A stretch of 64,000 nt of DNA from Pseudomonas sp. N040 (GCF_015637705.1 NZ_JADOBE010000013.1:1-64000); one strand, 5' to 3'; shown: positions 8,849-18,493, counted from the first letter of the stretch. Numbers and translations: made by a program. Notes: generated from the sequence alone by a model not told the origin.

Positions 8849-8882
8849 TTTACCCATACAACGGCACTCACGAGCGATCTCC

Positions 8883-10670
8883 ATGAGCAATACCCTGCGC
8901 ATCGGCTGCGCCTCTGCCTTCTGGGGCGACACTTCCACCGCAGCTGCCCAGCTGGTTCGCGGTACCGAGCTGGATTACCTGGTGTTCGACTACCTGGCCG
9001 AAGTGACCATGTCGATCATGGCCGGCGCGCGCCTGAAACACGCCGATGCCGGCTATGCCAGCGATTTTGTAGAAGTACTGACACCGCTGCTGGGTGAAAT
9101 CGCCGCAAAAAAAATCCGCGTCATCAGCAACGCCGGCGGCGTCAACCCGGACGCCTGTGCCAGGGCGCTGGCGGCGGCCTGCGAGAAAGCCGGGGTGCGG
9201 CTGAAGATCGCCGTGCTGCAGGGCGACAACCTGCAGTCAAAACTCGGCGAACTGGTCCAGGCCGGCACCCGCGAAATGTTCAATGGTTCGGCCCTGCCCG
9301 CCGCCTGCGTCTCGGTAAACGCCTATCTGGGCGCGCCGGGCATCGTCGCCGCCCTGGATGCCGGCGCCGACATCGTCATCACCGGGCGGGTGGTCGACAG
9401 TGCGGTGGTCAGTGCCGCACTGGTGCATGAGTTCGGCTGGAGCTGGAACGACTATGACAAGCTGGCCCAGGCCGCGCTGGCCGGGCACATCATCGAATGC
9501 GGCGCGCAGTGCACCGGCGGCAACTTCACCGACTGGGAAAGCGTGCCGGACTACGAGCACATCGGCTTCCCGCTGGTGGAAGTGGCCATTGACGGCAGCT
9601 TCGTCACCTGCAAGCCACCAGGCAGCGGCGGCCTGGTCACGCCCTTCACGGTTGGCGAGCAGATGCTCTACGAGATCGGCGATCCGCGTGCCTACTTCCT
9701 GCCCGACGTGGTCTGCGACTTCACCCGGGTCGAACTGAGCCAGGTCGGCGACAACCGCGTGCTGGTAAGGGGCGCCAGAGGCCTGCCACCCAGCGCCAGC
9801 TACAAGGTCAGCGCCACCTACCTGGACGGGTTCCGCTGCACCGCCAGCTTCCTACTGGCCGGCATCGATGCTGTGCAGAAGGCCGAGCGCGTCAGCCAGG
9901 CGATCATCCGCCGCGCCGAGGAGCTGTTTGCCGCGCGGGGCTGGGAACCCTTTCGCGAGGTCAATACCGAACTGCTGGGTAGCGAAACCACCTACGGCGC
10001 CCATGGCCGGCAGCGCGACAACCGCGAAGTGGTCGTCAAGCTGGCCGTAGCGCACAAGCGCAAAGACGCACTGGCACTGTTCTCCCGCGAAATCGCCCAG
10101 GCCAGCACCGGCATGGCCCCCGGCATGTCGGGGATGGTCGGCGGGCGGCCGAAAGTCATGCCGATCATTCGGCTGTTTTCATTTCTGGCCGACAAGTCCG
10201 CCTGCAGCCTGGAAGTGGCGCTGGATGCGCAGCGGATTCCAGTCAGCCTGCCGCACCTCGAGCACTTCGACGCGGCCGGCATCGCCCCGGATCTTCAGCC
10301 AGAAGCGCCGCACGGCCAGGCCGACACCAGCGTACCGCTGGTCAGGCTGGCCGTGGCCCGTTCCGGTGACAAGGGCAATCACAGCAATATCGGCGTGATG
10401 GCCAGAAAGCCCGCGTATCTGGCATGGATCGCGGCTGCCTTGACGCCGGCAGCTGTGGCCGAATGGCTGCAGCACATACTGGACCCGCAGACCGGCAGGG
10501 TCAGCCGCTGGTACCTGCCGGGCAGTCACAGTTTGAATTTCCTGCTGGAAAACGCCCTCGGCGGCGGTGGCGTGGCCAGCCTGCGCATCGACCCGCAAGG
10601 CAAGGCGTTTGCCCAGCAGCTGCTGGAGTTTCCGGTGCCGGTGCCCAAGGCATTGGCCGAGAAACTTTAA
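8883..10670 (+). CDS. atuA: Acyclic terpene utilisation protein AtuA
   Basis: The protein has 595 residues. The large N-terminal part (about 1-450; [58 protein letters not shown]) is the AtuA/DUF1446 domain. The C-terminal 100 or so residues ([22 protein letters not shown]) form the AtuA-like ferredoxin-fold domain. Its reaction is unknown, although it is needed for growth on citronellol-type terpenes in other Pseudomonas. The ATG at 8883 was preferred because the upstream reading frame runs through the operator region. First gene of the atu operon. Confidence 0.93.
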   Translation: MSNTLRIGCASAFWGDTSTAAAQLVRGTELDYLVFDYLAEVTMSIMAGARLKHADAGYASDFVEVLTPLLGEIAAKKIRVISNAGGVNPDACARALAAACEKAGVRLKIAVLQGDNLQSKLGELVQAGTREMFNGSALPAACVSVNAYLGAPGIVAALDAGADIVITGRVVDSAVVSAALVHEFGWSWNDYDKLAQAALAGHIIECGAQCTGGNFTDWESVPDYEHIGFPLVEVAIDGSFVTCKPPGSGGLVTPFTVGEQMLYEIGDPRAYFLPDVVCDFTRVELSQVGDNRVLVRGARGLPPSASYKVSATYLDGFRCTASFLLAGIDAVQKAERVSQAIIRRAEELFAARGWEPFREVNTELLGSETTYGAHGRQRDNREVVVKLAVAHKRKDALALFSREIAQASTGMAPGMSGMVGGRPKVMPIIRLFSFLADKSACSLEVALDAQRIPVSLPHLEHFDAAGIAPDLQPEAPHGQADTSVPLVRLAVARSGDKGNHSNIGVMARKPAYLAWIAAALTPAAVAEWLQHILDPQTGRVSRWYLPGSHSLNFLLENALGGGGVASLRIDPQGKAFAQQLLEFPVPVPKALAEKL

Positions 10671-10684
10671 CGCTTACGCAAAAC

Positions 10685-10798
10685 CGTAGGGTGGGTTAGC
10701 CGCAGGCGTAACCCGCCACAGGTGCCGCAGGCACCTCCAACACGGCGACCCGGTGGGCCGCTTGGTGGGTTACGGCCTCTGGCCTAACCCACCCTACG
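10685..10798. repeat. Palindromic intergenic element, atuA-atuB gap
   Basis: CGTAGGGTGGGTTAG at 10685-10699 is matched by its perfect reverse complement at 10784-10798. Inner shorter palindromes (for example around CCGCAGG, GGTGCCGCAGGCACC) fill the middle. It occupies nearly the whole gap between atuA and atuB and may fold in the mRNA. Confidence 0.8.
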
Positions 10799-10824
10799 AA
10801 GGGCAACGAGAAGGACACAGCAGC

Positions 10825-11691
10825 ATGAGTTACAACTCCATCTACAAACCCGGCCTGTTCAGCGGCCAGACCATCCTGGTCACCGGCGGCGGCAGCGGTA
10901 TCGGCCGTTGCACAGCCCATGAACTGGCGCATCTGGGCGCCCATGTGGTGCTGGTCGGGCGCAGCGTCGACAAGCTGCAGGCCACTCAGGCCGAGATCAT
11001 CGGCGACGGCGGATCGGCCAGCTATCACTCCTGCGACATCCGCGATGAAGAAGCGGTCAAGGCGATGATCAGCGCCGTGCTTGCCGAACGCGGACGCATT
11101 CATCACCTGGTCAATAACGCCGGCGGCCAGTACCCGGCACCCCTGTCGATGATCAACCAGAAAGGCTTCGAAGCCGTGGTGCGCAACAACCTGGTCGGCG
11201 GTTTCCTGATTGCCCGCGAGGTGTTCAACCAGTGCATGAGCAAGCACGGCGGCTCGATCGTCAACATGCTCGCCGACATGTGGGGCGGCATGCCCGGCAT
11301 GGGCCACTCGGGAGCCGCGCGCGCCGGCATGGACAACTTCACCAAGACCGCTGCTTACGAATGGGGCCATGCCGGTGTGCGGGTGAATGCCGTGGCACCG
11401 GGCTGGATCGCCTCCAGCGGCATGGATACTTATCCCGAATCGATGAAAACCATGATCCGCAACCTGAAGAATCATGTGCCGCTGCAACGCATTGGTACCG
11501 AGTCGGAAGTCGCCGCGGTCATCGTGTTTTTGCTCAGCCCCGGGGCCAACTTCATCAGCGGCAATACCGTACGTATCGACGGCGCCGCCAGTCAGGGCTC
11601 ACGGGCCTGGACGCTGGGCAAGGCGAGCATCGAACCGGAGTCCTACAACGGTTTCCACCGCGCTTATCTGCCCGAAGTGTTGAAAGGTTAA
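10825..11691 (+). CDS. atuB: SDR family protein AtuB (enoyl-CoA-reductase-like)
   Basis: The protein has 288 residues with a Rossmann TGGGSGIGR at 20-28 and NNAG at 97-100. The usual SDR YxxxK pair is missing: residues 161-168 read HSGAARAG, the sequence typical of peroxisomal trans-2-enoyl-CoA reductases and related dienoyl-CoA reductases. That suggests it acts on an enoyl- or acyl-CoA rather than a simple alcohol; the exact step is not established. The C-terminal 30 residues extend past the SDR core. The atuC start follows 11 bases after its stop, so the two are coupled. Confidence 0.9.
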   Translation: MSYNSIYKPGLFSGQTILVTGGGSGIGRCTAHELAHLGAHVVLVGRSVDKLQATQAEIIGDGGSASYHSCDIRDEEAVKAMISAVLAERGRIHHLVNNAGGQYPAPLSMINQKGFEAVVRNNLVGGFLIAREVFNQCMSKHGGSIVNMLADMWGGMPGMGHSGAARAGMDNFTKTAAYEWGHAGVRVNAVAPGWIASSGMDTYPESMKTMIRNLKNHVPLQRIGTESEVAAVIVFLLSPGANFISGNTVRIDGAASQGSRAWTLGKASIEPESYNGFHRAYLPEVLKG

Positions 11692-11702
11692 GGAGCAACG
11701 CA

Positions 11703-13319
11703 ATGCCGGTAATTCAGTCTGAAATCGATGCCCACAGTGACGGCTATGCGCAGAACCGCGCTGCCATGCTGGCCGCCATTGCCAGTTTCCGCGAAGTCGA
11801 GCAGAAGGTGTTGGACAAGGCCAATGAAGCCAAAGCCAAGTTCGTCAAGCGCGGCCAGTTGCTGCCACGCGAACGCATCAACCTGCTGCTGGATTCCGGC
11901 GCGCCGTTCCTTGAACTGTCGTCACTGGCCGGCTACAAGCTGCACGACGACAAGGATGGCAGCATGGCCGGCGGCGGCATCATCGCCGGCATCGGCTACA
12001 TCGAGGGCGTGCGTTGTCTGGTTATCGCCAACAACAGCGCGATCAAGGGCGGCACCATCTCCCCGGCCGGGCTGAAAAAATCCCTGCGCCTGCAGCAGAT
12101 TGCCTTCGAGAACAAACTGCCAATCGTCACCCTGGCCGAAAGCGGTGGCGCCAACCTCAACTATGCCGCCGAGATCTTTGTCGAAGGCGCGCGCGGCTTT
12201 GCCAATCAGGCGCGCATGTCGGCCATGGGGCTGCCGCAGATCACCGTGGTGCATGGCTCTTCAACCGCAGGCGGGGCTTATCAGCCGGGGCTGTCCGACT
12301 ATGTGGTGGTGGTGCGTGGCAAAGCCAAGATGTTCCTCGCCGGCCCACCGCTGCTGAAAGCGGCAACCGGCGAGATCGCCACGGATGAAGAACTCGGCGG
12401 TGCCGAAATGCATGCCCAGATTGCCGGCACCGCCGAATACCTGGCCGAAAACGATGCCGACGGCGTACGCATCGCCCGCGAGATTGTCGGCATGCTGCCG
12501 TGGAACGCCCAGCTGCCGGCGCCGGTGAAAGCCGCTTACAAGGAACCTTTGTATCCGGCAGAAGAGCTGCTCGGGATCGTTCCGGCCGATGCCAAGAAGC
12601 CCTATGACGTGCGCGAAATCATTGCCCGTATCGCCGACGGCTCGGTGTTTCTCGATTTCAAGAACGAGTTCGACAGCCAGACCGTCTGCGGTCACCTGAG
12701 CATCGAAGGCCAGCCCTGCGGCTTCATCGGTAACAATGGCCCGATCACCCCACGCGGCGCGGCCAAGGCAGCGCAGTTCATCCAGCTGTGTGACCAGAGC
12801 AACACGCCGATCCTGTTTTTCCACAACACCACTGGTTTCATGGTCGGTACCGAGTCGGAACAGAACGGTGTGATCAAGCACGGCTCCAAGCTGATTCAGG
12901 CGGTGGCCAATGCCCGCGTACCGAAGCTGACCATCGTTGTCGGCGGCTCCTACGGCGCCGGCAACTACGCCATGTGCGGCCGCGGCCTTGACCCGCGTTT
13001 CATCTTTGCCTGGCCCAACAGCAAGACCGCCGTCATGGGTGGTGCCCAGGCTGGCAAGGTGCTGCGCATCGTCACTGAAGAAAAACACCTCAAGGAAGGC
13101 AAGGAAGCCGACCCGAAAATGCTCGACATGCTGGAAATGGTCACTGCGCAGAAACTCGACAGCCAGTCGACCGCACTGTACGGCACCGCCAGCCTGTGGG
13201 ACGACGGCCTGATCGACCCGCGAGACACCCGCAAACTGCTCGGCTTCCTGCTCGACATCTGCGCGGAAGCCAGCGTCCGCCCACTCAAACCCAACAGCTT
13301 CGGCGTAGCCCGCCTGTAA
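11703..13319 (+). CDS. atuC: Geranyl-CoA carboxylase carboxyltransferase (beta) subunit
   Basis: The 538-residue acyl-CoA carboxylase beta subunit has two crotonase-fold halves. The N-half shows LLPRERINLLLDSGAPFLEL, GGTISPAGLKKSLRLQQIA and AESGGANL; the C-half shows NNGPITPRGAAKAAQFIQLCDQ, NTTGFMVGTESE, VGGSYGAGNYAMCGRG and MGGAQAGKVL. It moves CO2 from carboxybiotin on AtuF to the gamma-carbon of geranyl-CoA. Sequence alone would also fit methylcrotonyl-CoA carboxylase (LiuB); the atuA-B-C-D-E-F-G order decides for AtuC. Confidence 0.92.
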   Translation: MPVIQSEIDAHSDGYAQNRAAMLAAIASFREVEQKVLDKANEAKAKFVKRGQLLPRERINLLLDSGAPFLELSSLAGYKLHDDKDGSMAGGGIIAGIGYIEGVRCLVIANNSAIKGGTISPAGLKKSLRLQQIAFENKLPIVTLAESGGANLNYAAEIFVEGARGFANQARMSAMGLPQITVVHGSSTAGGAYQPGLSDYVVVVRGKAKMFLAGPPLLKAATGEIATDEELGGAEMHAQIAGTAEYLAENDADGVRIAREIVGMLPWNAQLPAPVKAAYKEPLYPAEELLGIVPADAKKPYDVREIIARIADGSVFLDFKNEFDSQTVCGHLSIEGQPCGFIGNNGPITPRGAAKAAQFIQLCDQSNTPILFFHNTTGFMVGTESEQNGVIKHGSKLIQAVANARVPKLTIVVGGSYGAGNYAMCGRGLDPRFIFAWPNSKTAVMGGAQAGKVLRIVTEEKHLKEGKEADPKMLDMLEMVTAQKLDSQSTALYGTASLWDDGLIDPRDTRKLLGFLLDICAEASVRPLKPNSFGVARL

Positions 13320-13327
13320 CCAGAGAC

Positions 13328-13409
13328 CGTAGGTTGGGTTGAGTCGCTTGCGACGAAGCCCAACGAGATACCGCAAATGTTGGGCTTCGCAGGCTCAACC
13401 CAACCTACG
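13328..13409. repeat. Palindromic intergenic element, atuC-atuD gap
   Basis: CGTAGGTTGGGTTGAG at 13328-13343 has its perfect reverse complement at 13394-13409, with an inner GAAGCCCAAC/GTTGGGCTTC pair. It ends 26 bases before the atuD start. Confidence 0.8.
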
Positions 13410-13435
13410 CCAAAGACTTACCGAGGAGAATGCAA

Positions 13436-14596
13436 ATGATCTTTACCCAGGAACACGAAGAACTACGCCGTACCGTGCGCAATTTTGTCGACAAGGAAAT
13501 CAACCCGCATGTCGACGAGTGGGAAAAGGCCGGCAAATTTCCCATCCACGAAGTGTTCAAGAAGGCCGGTGATCTCGGCCTGCTCGGCATCTCAAAACCC
13601 GAGAAATTCGGTGGCATGGGCCTGGACTACAGCTACTCGATCGTTGCCGCCGAGGAGTTCGGCACCATCCGCTGCGGCGGCATCCCGATGTCGATCGGCG
13701 TACAGACCGACATGTGCACCCCCGCCCTCGCCCGCTTCGGCTCGGATGAGCTGCGCGAAGAGTTCCTTGCCCCGGCGATTGCCGGCGACATGGTTGGCTG
13801 CATCGGCGTGTCTGAAGTCGGCGCCGGCTCGGACGTGGCAGGCCTGAAAACCACCGCCAGGAAAGACGGCGATGACTATGTCATCAGTGGCAGCAAGATG
13901 TGGATCACCAACTCGCCCTCTGCTGACTTCATGTGCTGTCTGGCCAACACCAGCGATGACAAGCCGCACGTCAACAAGTCACTGATCGTCATTCCCATGA
14001 ACAGCCCAGGCATCAGTGTCAGCCCGCATCTGGACAAGCTCGGCATGCGCAGTTCGGAAACCGCCCAGGTATTCCTCGACAACGTGCGTGTGCCGCAGCG
14101 CAACCGCATCGGCCACGAAGGCGCCGGCTTCATGATGCAGATGCTCCAGTTCCAGGAAGAGCGTTTGTTCGGCGCGGCCAACATCATCAAGGGTCTGGAA
14201 TACTGCGTCGACAGCACCATCGAGTACTGCAAGGAGCGCAAAACCTTCGGTCAGCCGCTGATCGACAACCAGGTGATCCACTTCCGTCTGGCCGAACTGC
14301 AGACCGAAATCGAGGCCCTGCGCGCACTGGTCTATCAGGCCACCGAAATGTATGTGAAGGGCCGCGACGTGACCAAGCTGGCCTCGATGGCCAAGCTCAA
14401 GGCCGGCCGTCTCGGCCGTGAGGTATCCGATGCCTGCCTGCAGTACTGGGGAGGCATGGGCTTCATGTGGGACAACCCGGTATCGCGCTCCTTCCGCGAC
14501 GTACGCCTGGTGTCCATCGGCGGTGGTGCCGACGAAATCATGCTCGGCATCATCGCCAAGCTGATGGGCACCCTGCCCGGCAAAAAGAAGGGCTGA
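13436..14596 (+). CDS. atuD: Citronellyl-CoA dehydrogenase (acyl-CoA dehydrogenase family)
   Basis: This 386-residue FAD enzyme introduces the 2,3-double bond in citronellyl-CoA and passes electrons to ETF. Motifs: FVDKEINPHVDEWEKAG, the first family signature CIGVSEVGAGSDVAGL, KMWITNS, DNVRVPQRNRIG, RKTFGQPLIDNQVIHFRLAEL and the second signature QYWGGMGFMWD. The second ATG (13436) is chosen because GGAG lies seven bases before it and only one base before the first ATG (13430). Electrons would go to the etfBA and ETF-QO products encoded at 21-25 kb. Confidence 0.92.
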   Translation: MIFTQEHEELRRTVRNFVDKEINPHVDEWEKAGKFPIHEVFKKAGDLGLLGISKPEKFGGMGLDYSYSIVAAEEFGTIRCGGIPMSIGVQTDMCTPALARFGSDELREEFLAPAIAGDMVGCIGVSEVGAGSDVAGLKTTARKDGDDYVISGSKMWITNSPSADFMCCLANTSDDKPHVNKSLIVIPMNSPGISVSPHLDKLGMRSSETAQVFLDNVRVPQRNRIGHEGAGFMMQMLQFQEERLFGAANIIKGLEYCVDSTIEYCKERKTFGQPLIDNQVIHFRLAELQTEIEALRALVYQATEMYVKGRDVTKLASMAKLKAGRLGREVSDACLQYWGGMGFMWDNPVSRSFRDVRLVSIGGGADEIMLGIIAKLMGTLPGKKKG

Positions 14597-14597
14597 C

Positions 14598-14672
14598 CGT
14601 AGGGTGGATAACGCCGCTTGCGGCTTATCCACCGGCACTTCGGTGGATCGATAAGGCGCGATGCACCCTACG
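14598..14672. repeat. Palindromic intergenic element, atuD-atuE gap
   Basis: It begins CGTAGGGTGGATAA and ends GATGCACCCTACG, with inner GGCTTATCCACCG/CGGTGGATCGATAAG-type pairing. It is less perfect than its neighbours and fills the gap between atuD and the atuE ribosome-binding site. Confidence 0.7.
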
Positions 14673-14704
14673 ACTCAACCCATCCCAGGCATCAGGAGTA
14701 ACCG

Positions 14705-15502
14705 ATGAGCGATCTACCCAACTGCGAAGACCTGCTGCTGAATCTGGAAAGTGGCGTGCTCTACGTCACCCTCAACCGTCCGGACAGCCGCAACGCCATG
14801 AGCCTGAAAATGGTGCATGAGCTGCGCGCGGTGTTTGCCCACCTGCACACACAACCGCAGATACGTGCGCTGGTCCTGCGCGGCGCCGGCGGGCATTTCT
14901 GTGCCGGTGGCGATATCAAGGACATGGCTGGCGCACGCAGCAAAGGCGTAGAGGCTTACCGTGATCTGAACCGTGCCTTCGGCAGCATGCTCGAAGAGGC
15001 ACAACAGATACCGCAGGTGCTGGTAGCCGTACTGGAAGGCGCGGTGCTCGGCGGCGGCTTCGGTCTGGCCTGTATCTCCGACATCGCCATTGCCAACGCC
15101 GAGGCCAGGTTTGGCCTGCCGGAGACCACGCTGGGTATCCTGCCCGCGCAGATCGCCCCCTTTGTGGTCAAGCGCATCGGCCTGACCCAGGCCCGGCGTC
15201 TGGCGCTGACTGCAGCTCGGTTCAACGGTGCTGAAGCTGAACGCCTTGGGCTGGTGCATTACAGCGAAGCGGATGTAGGGGCTGTCGAGTCACGCCTGCA
15301 GCAGGTGCTCAGCCAGATCCGCCAATGTGCTCCGCAAGCCAATGCACGAACCAAGGCACTCTTGCTGGCCACCGAAACGGAACCATTGAGCGGTCTGCTG
15401 GATCGTGCGGCAGAACAGTTTGCCAATGCCGTGACAGGTGCAGAAGGTACCGAGGGCACCATGGCCTTTGTGCAGAAACGCCCGGCCAGCTGGACACAAT
15501 GA
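14705..15502 (+). CDS. atuE: Isohexenylglutaconyl-CoA hydratase
   Basis: This 265-residue crotonase-fold enzyme hydrates the carboxylated product of geranyl-CoA carboxylase. The oxyanion-hole regions are FCAGGDIKDMAG (about 62-73) and LEGAVLGGGFGLACISDIAIA (about 108-128), followed by ARFGLPETTLGILPAQIAPFV. The start has AGGAG seven bases upstream. LiuC would be a similar alternative; cluster order favours AtuE. Confidence 0.9.
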   Translation: MSDLPNCEDLLLNLESGVLYVTLNRPDSRNAMSLKMVHELRAVFAHLHTQPQIRALVLRGAGGHFCAGGDIKDMAGARSKGVEAYRDLNRAFGSMLEEAQQIPQVLVAVLEGAVLGGGFGLACISDIAIANAEARFGLPETTLGILPAQIAPFVVKRIGLTQARRLALTAARFNGAEAERLGLVHYSEADVGAVESRLQQVLSQIRQCAPQANARTKALLLATETEPLSGLLDRAAEQFANAVTGAEGTEGTMAFVQKRPASWTQ

Positions 15503-15544
15503 ACACCTACCTCTCCTGCTGTGGGGAGAGGAAATTGATCGAAC

Positions 15545-15598
15545 CGTAGCCCGGATGCAATCCGGGAACCGACAACCCCGGATTGCATCCGGGCTACG
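15545..15598. repeat. Perfect palindrome, atuE-atuF gap
   Basis: Two perfect 22-base arms (15545-15566 and 15577-15598) beginning CGTAGCCCGGATGCAATCC flank a 10-base loop. It ends seven bases before the AGGAG of atuF, so pairing in the mRNA could affect atuF translation. Confidence 0.85.
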
Positions 15599-15615
15599 AA
15601 TCGCAGGAGCAACCA

Positions 15616-17604
15616 ATGCCCGCCTTCAACAAGATTCTGATTGCCAACCGTGGCGAGATTGCCTGCCGGGTGATGCGTACCGCCAAGGAACTGGGCTACC
15701 GCACGGTAGCGGTATATTCCGAAGCCGATGCCGGCGCCCGCCATGTGCAACTGGCCGATGAAGCCGTGTGCATCGGCCCGGCACAGGTCAATCAGTCCTA
15801 CCTGGTGATCGACAACATCATCGCTGCCGCACAAAAGACCGGCGCCGATGCAGTACACCCCGGTTACGGTTTCCTCTCGGAAAACGCCGACTTTGCCCGT
15901 GCCTGCGAAGCGGCCGGCATCGTGTTTATCGGCCCGACCGTGGAAGCTATCCACCTGATGGGCAGCAAGCGCCTGTCGAAAATCGCCATGCTCGCTGCGA
16001 AAGTGCCGTGCATTCCCGGCTATGAAGGCGCCGAGCAGGACGATGAAACGCTGATCCGCGAAGCAGCACGCATCGGCTACCCGCTGATGATCAAGGCCAG
16101 CGCCGGTGGTGGTGGCCGCGGCATGCGCCTGGTGCATGAAGCCAGTGAACTGACTACGCAAATCCGCACTGCGCGCTCCGAAGCGCAGAATGCTTTTGGC
16201 TCCGGCGAGCTGATCCTTGAACGCGCGGTGATCAAGCCACGCCACGTGGAAATTCAGGTGTTCGGCGACCAGCATGGCAACATCGTCTATCTGGGCGAGC
16301 GCGATTGCTCGGTGCAGCGCCGCCATCAGAAAGTTGTCGAAGAAGCGCCCTGCCCGGTGATGACGCCCGAACTGCGCAAGGCCATGGGTGAGGCCGCTGT
16401 CAAAGCCGCCGCCTCGGTGAATTATGTCGGTGCCGGCACCGTGGAATTCCTGCTCGACCAGAGCGGTGAATTCTTCTTCCTCGAAATGAACACGCGCCTG
16501 CAGGTGGAACACCCGGTTACCGAACTGATCACCGGACAAGATCTGGTGGCCTGGCAGATCCGCGCTGCCGAGGGTAAACCGCTGCCGCTCAAGCAGGATG
16601 AGATCCAGCTGTGCGGGCATGCCATGGAAGTGCGTCTGTACGCCGAGGATTCAGCGAAGAACTTCCTGCCACAAACCGGCCAAGTGCTGCGCTGGGAGCC
16701 TGAGCTGCTGGACGGCGTGCGCATTGATCACGGTTTGGTCGAAGGACAGGAAGTCACCCCGTTCTACGACCCGATGCTGGCCAAGGTCATCGCCTATGGC
16801 GCCACCCGCGACGAAGCCCGGCGCAAGCTGGTGCGTGCAGTCGAAGAATGCGTGCTGCTGGGCGTGAACGGCAACCAGCGCTTCCTCGCCAATCTGCTCA
16901 AGCATCCGGAATTCGCTGCAGGCAACGCCACCACCGCCTTCATCGGCGAGCACTTCAACGACGACCCGAGCCTGACTCCGCAACTGCCCGGCGCCAGTGA
17001 ACTGGCCGTGGCCGCCGCCCTGCTCTATCAGGAATCCGCCAACTCCCGCGCCCATCAGCGCGAACTGGCCGGCTGGCGCAGCGCAGGCAGCGCTCCCTGG
17101 AGCTTCACCCTCAAGCAGGGCGAGCAGAAGTTCACCGTTGAACTGGACGTAGTAGCCGCCGGCAGTCAGCCCAAGCTGCAGGCGTGCGTCGGCGAGAGCA
17201 AAATCGATCTGCAATTGCTGGCCAGTGACGGTCGCTGGCTAACCCTGCAACTCGATGGCATCCGCCGCCGTGTGGCGTACCAGCATGACGGTGAAAAACT
17301 CTGGCTGTACGGCCCGTTCGGCAATCTGGAACTGACCGACGTGACCCACGAACCGGCCGGCGGCCAGAACGCCGCCAGCTCGGGCACGGTGAAAGCACCG
17401 ATGGATGGCGCCATCGTCGATGTACTGGTCAGCGAAGGCACTCCGGTCACCAAGGGCCAGCTGCTGGTGGTGCTCGAAGCCATGAAGATGGAACACCCGC
17501 TCAAGGCCGGCGTGGATGGCATCGTCCGCCGCGTGCAGGCGAGCAAGGGGGATCAGGTGAAGAATCGTCAGGTGCTGGTGGAAATCGAGGCCACCGAGGC
17601 CTGA
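15616..17604 (+). CDS. atuF: Geranyl-CoA carboxylase biotin-containing (alpha) subunit
   Basis: The protein has 662 residues. The biotin carboxylase part (1-450) starts FNKILIANRGEIACRVMRTAKELGYRTVAVYSEAD and shows the ATP-grasp loop KASAGGGGRGMRLV, ERDCSVQRRHQKVVEEAP and EMNTRLQVEHPVTE. A linker domain (about 460-580) follows, then the biotinyl domain with lysine in VLEAMKMEHPLKAG (about 625-638). With AtuC it carboxylates geranyl-CoA. The ATG at 15616 sits behind AGGAG; the frame upstream runs through a palindrome and is not coding. Confidence 0.94.
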   Translation: MPAFNKILIANRGEIACRVMRTAKELGYRTVAVYSEADAGARHVQLADEAVCIGPAQVNQSYLVIDNIIAAAQKTGADAVHPGYGFLSENADFARACEAAGIVFIGPTVEAIHLMGSKRLSKIAMLAAKVPCIPGYEGAEQDDETLIREAARIGYPLMIKASAGGGGRGMRLVHEASELTTQIRTARSEAQNAFGSGELILERAVIKPRHVEIQVFGDQHGNIVYLGERDCSVQRRHQKVVEEAPCPVMTPELRKAMGEAAVKAAASVNYVGAGTVEFLLDQSGEFFFLEMNTRLQVEHPVTELITGQDLVAWQIRAAEGKPLPLKQDEIQLCGHAMEVRLYAEDSAKNFLPQTGQVLRWEPELLDGVRIDHGLVEGQEVTPFYDPMLAKVIAYGATRDEARRKLVRAVEECVLLGVNGNQRFLANLLKHPEFAAGNATTAFIGEHFNDDPSLTPQLPGASELAVAAALLYQESANSRAHQRELAGWRSAGSAPWSFTLKQGEQKFTVELDVVAAGSQPKLQACVGESKIDLQLLASDGRWLTLQLDGIRRRVAYQHDGEKLWLYGPFGNLELTDVTHEPAGGQNAASSGTVKAPMDGAIVDVLVSEGTPVTKGQLLVVLEAMKMEHPLKAGVDGIVRRVQASKGDQVKNRQVLVEIEATEA

Positions 17605-17618
17605 CTCAACCAATCACA

Positions 17619-17648
17619 GGTGGATAACCGCTACGCGGGTTATCCACC
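17619..17648. repeat. Hairpin, atuF-atuG gap
   Basis: GGTGGATAACC and GGTTATCCACC form an 11-bp perfect stem around an eight-base loop, 23 bases before the atuG start. Confidence 0.7.
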
Positions 17649-17671
17649 CTCCATGTGCAAGGAATTCGACC

Positions 17672-18493
17672 ATGTCACTGCAAGGCAAAACCATCTTCAT
17701 TACCGGCGCCAGCCGCGGCATCGGCCGCGAAATTGCCCTGCGTGCCGCCAAAGACGGCGCCCATATTGTTATCGGCGCCAAGAGCGCTGAAGCCCATGCC
17801 AAGCTGCCGGGCACCATCCACTCGGTAGCCGCCGAAGTCGAAGCCGCCGGCGGCAAAGCGCTGGCTCTGCAACTGGACGTACGCGACGAGAACGCCGTAA
17901 AGGAAGCGATGGCCAAGGCGGCTGCGCACTTCGGTGGTATCGATGCGGTGGTCAACAACGCGGGCGCGATCAACCTGACCGGTGTCGCCCAGCTCGAACC
18001 CAAGCGCTTCGACCTGATGTTCCAGATCAACACCCGGGCGGTGCTGGTTTGCAGCCAGGCAGCGCTGCCGTACCTGAAGGAAAGCAAGGGCCATATTCTC
18101 AGCCTGTCACCACCGCTGAACCTGGACCCGAAATGGTTCGCCCAGTACGGCCCCTACACCACGACCAAGTACGGCATGAGCATGCTCACCCTGGGCATGG
18201 ATCAGGAATTCAAGCGCTTCGGCATCAGCGTCAACAGCCTGTGGCCACGCACGCTGATCGCTACCGCTGCGATCGAGGTGCAAATGGGTGGCAAGCAGGT
18301 CTTCCAGCACGCCCGCACCCCGGCCATCATGGCCGACGCGGCCTGTGCGATCCTCGACAGCAGTGAACGCAGCATCAGCGGACGGCTGCTGATCGATGAA
18401 GACTTTCTCCGTGAGCTGGGGCAAACCGAGTTCGAGCAATACCGCTACGAAAAAAGCGACGCTCGCCTGGAAACCGACCTGTTCGTCGAGTAA
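17672..18493 (+). CDS. atuG: SDR family protein AtuG (HSDL2-like)
   Basis: This 273-residue SDR has TGASRGIGRE (11-20), NNAG (95-98) and the active-site pair Y162/K166 in YTTTKYGMS. The wide spacing after the GXG motif and the C-terminal LWPRTLIATAAI match the hydroxysteroid dehydrogenase-like 2 subgroup. Unlike AtuB it keeps the catalytic Tyr and Lys, so it may oxidise a 3-hydroxyacyl-CoA or alcohol intermediate; this step is not assigned experimentally. Last gene of the cluster; no acyl-CoA synthetase (atuH) follows. Confidence 0.9.
   Translation: MSLQGKTIFITGASRGIGREIALRAAKDGAHIVIGAKSAEAHAKLPGTIHSVAAEVEAAGGKALALQLDVRDENAVKEAMAKAAAHFGGIDAVVNNAGAINLTGVAQLEPKRFDLMFQINTRAVLVCSQAALPYLKESKGHILSLSPPLNLDPKWFAQYGPYTTTKYGMSMLTLGMDQEFKRFGISVNSLWPRTLIATAAIEVQMGGKQVFQHARTPAIMADAACAILDSSERSISGRLLIDEDFLRELGQTEFEQYRYEKSDARLETDLFVE

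Noticed and set aside
11703..17604. Leucine/isovalerate (liu) cluster as identity of the carboxylase operon
   Set aside because: Individual enzymes would fit, but AtuA, two SDR genes and the order R-A-B-C-D-E-F-G identify the atu cluster.
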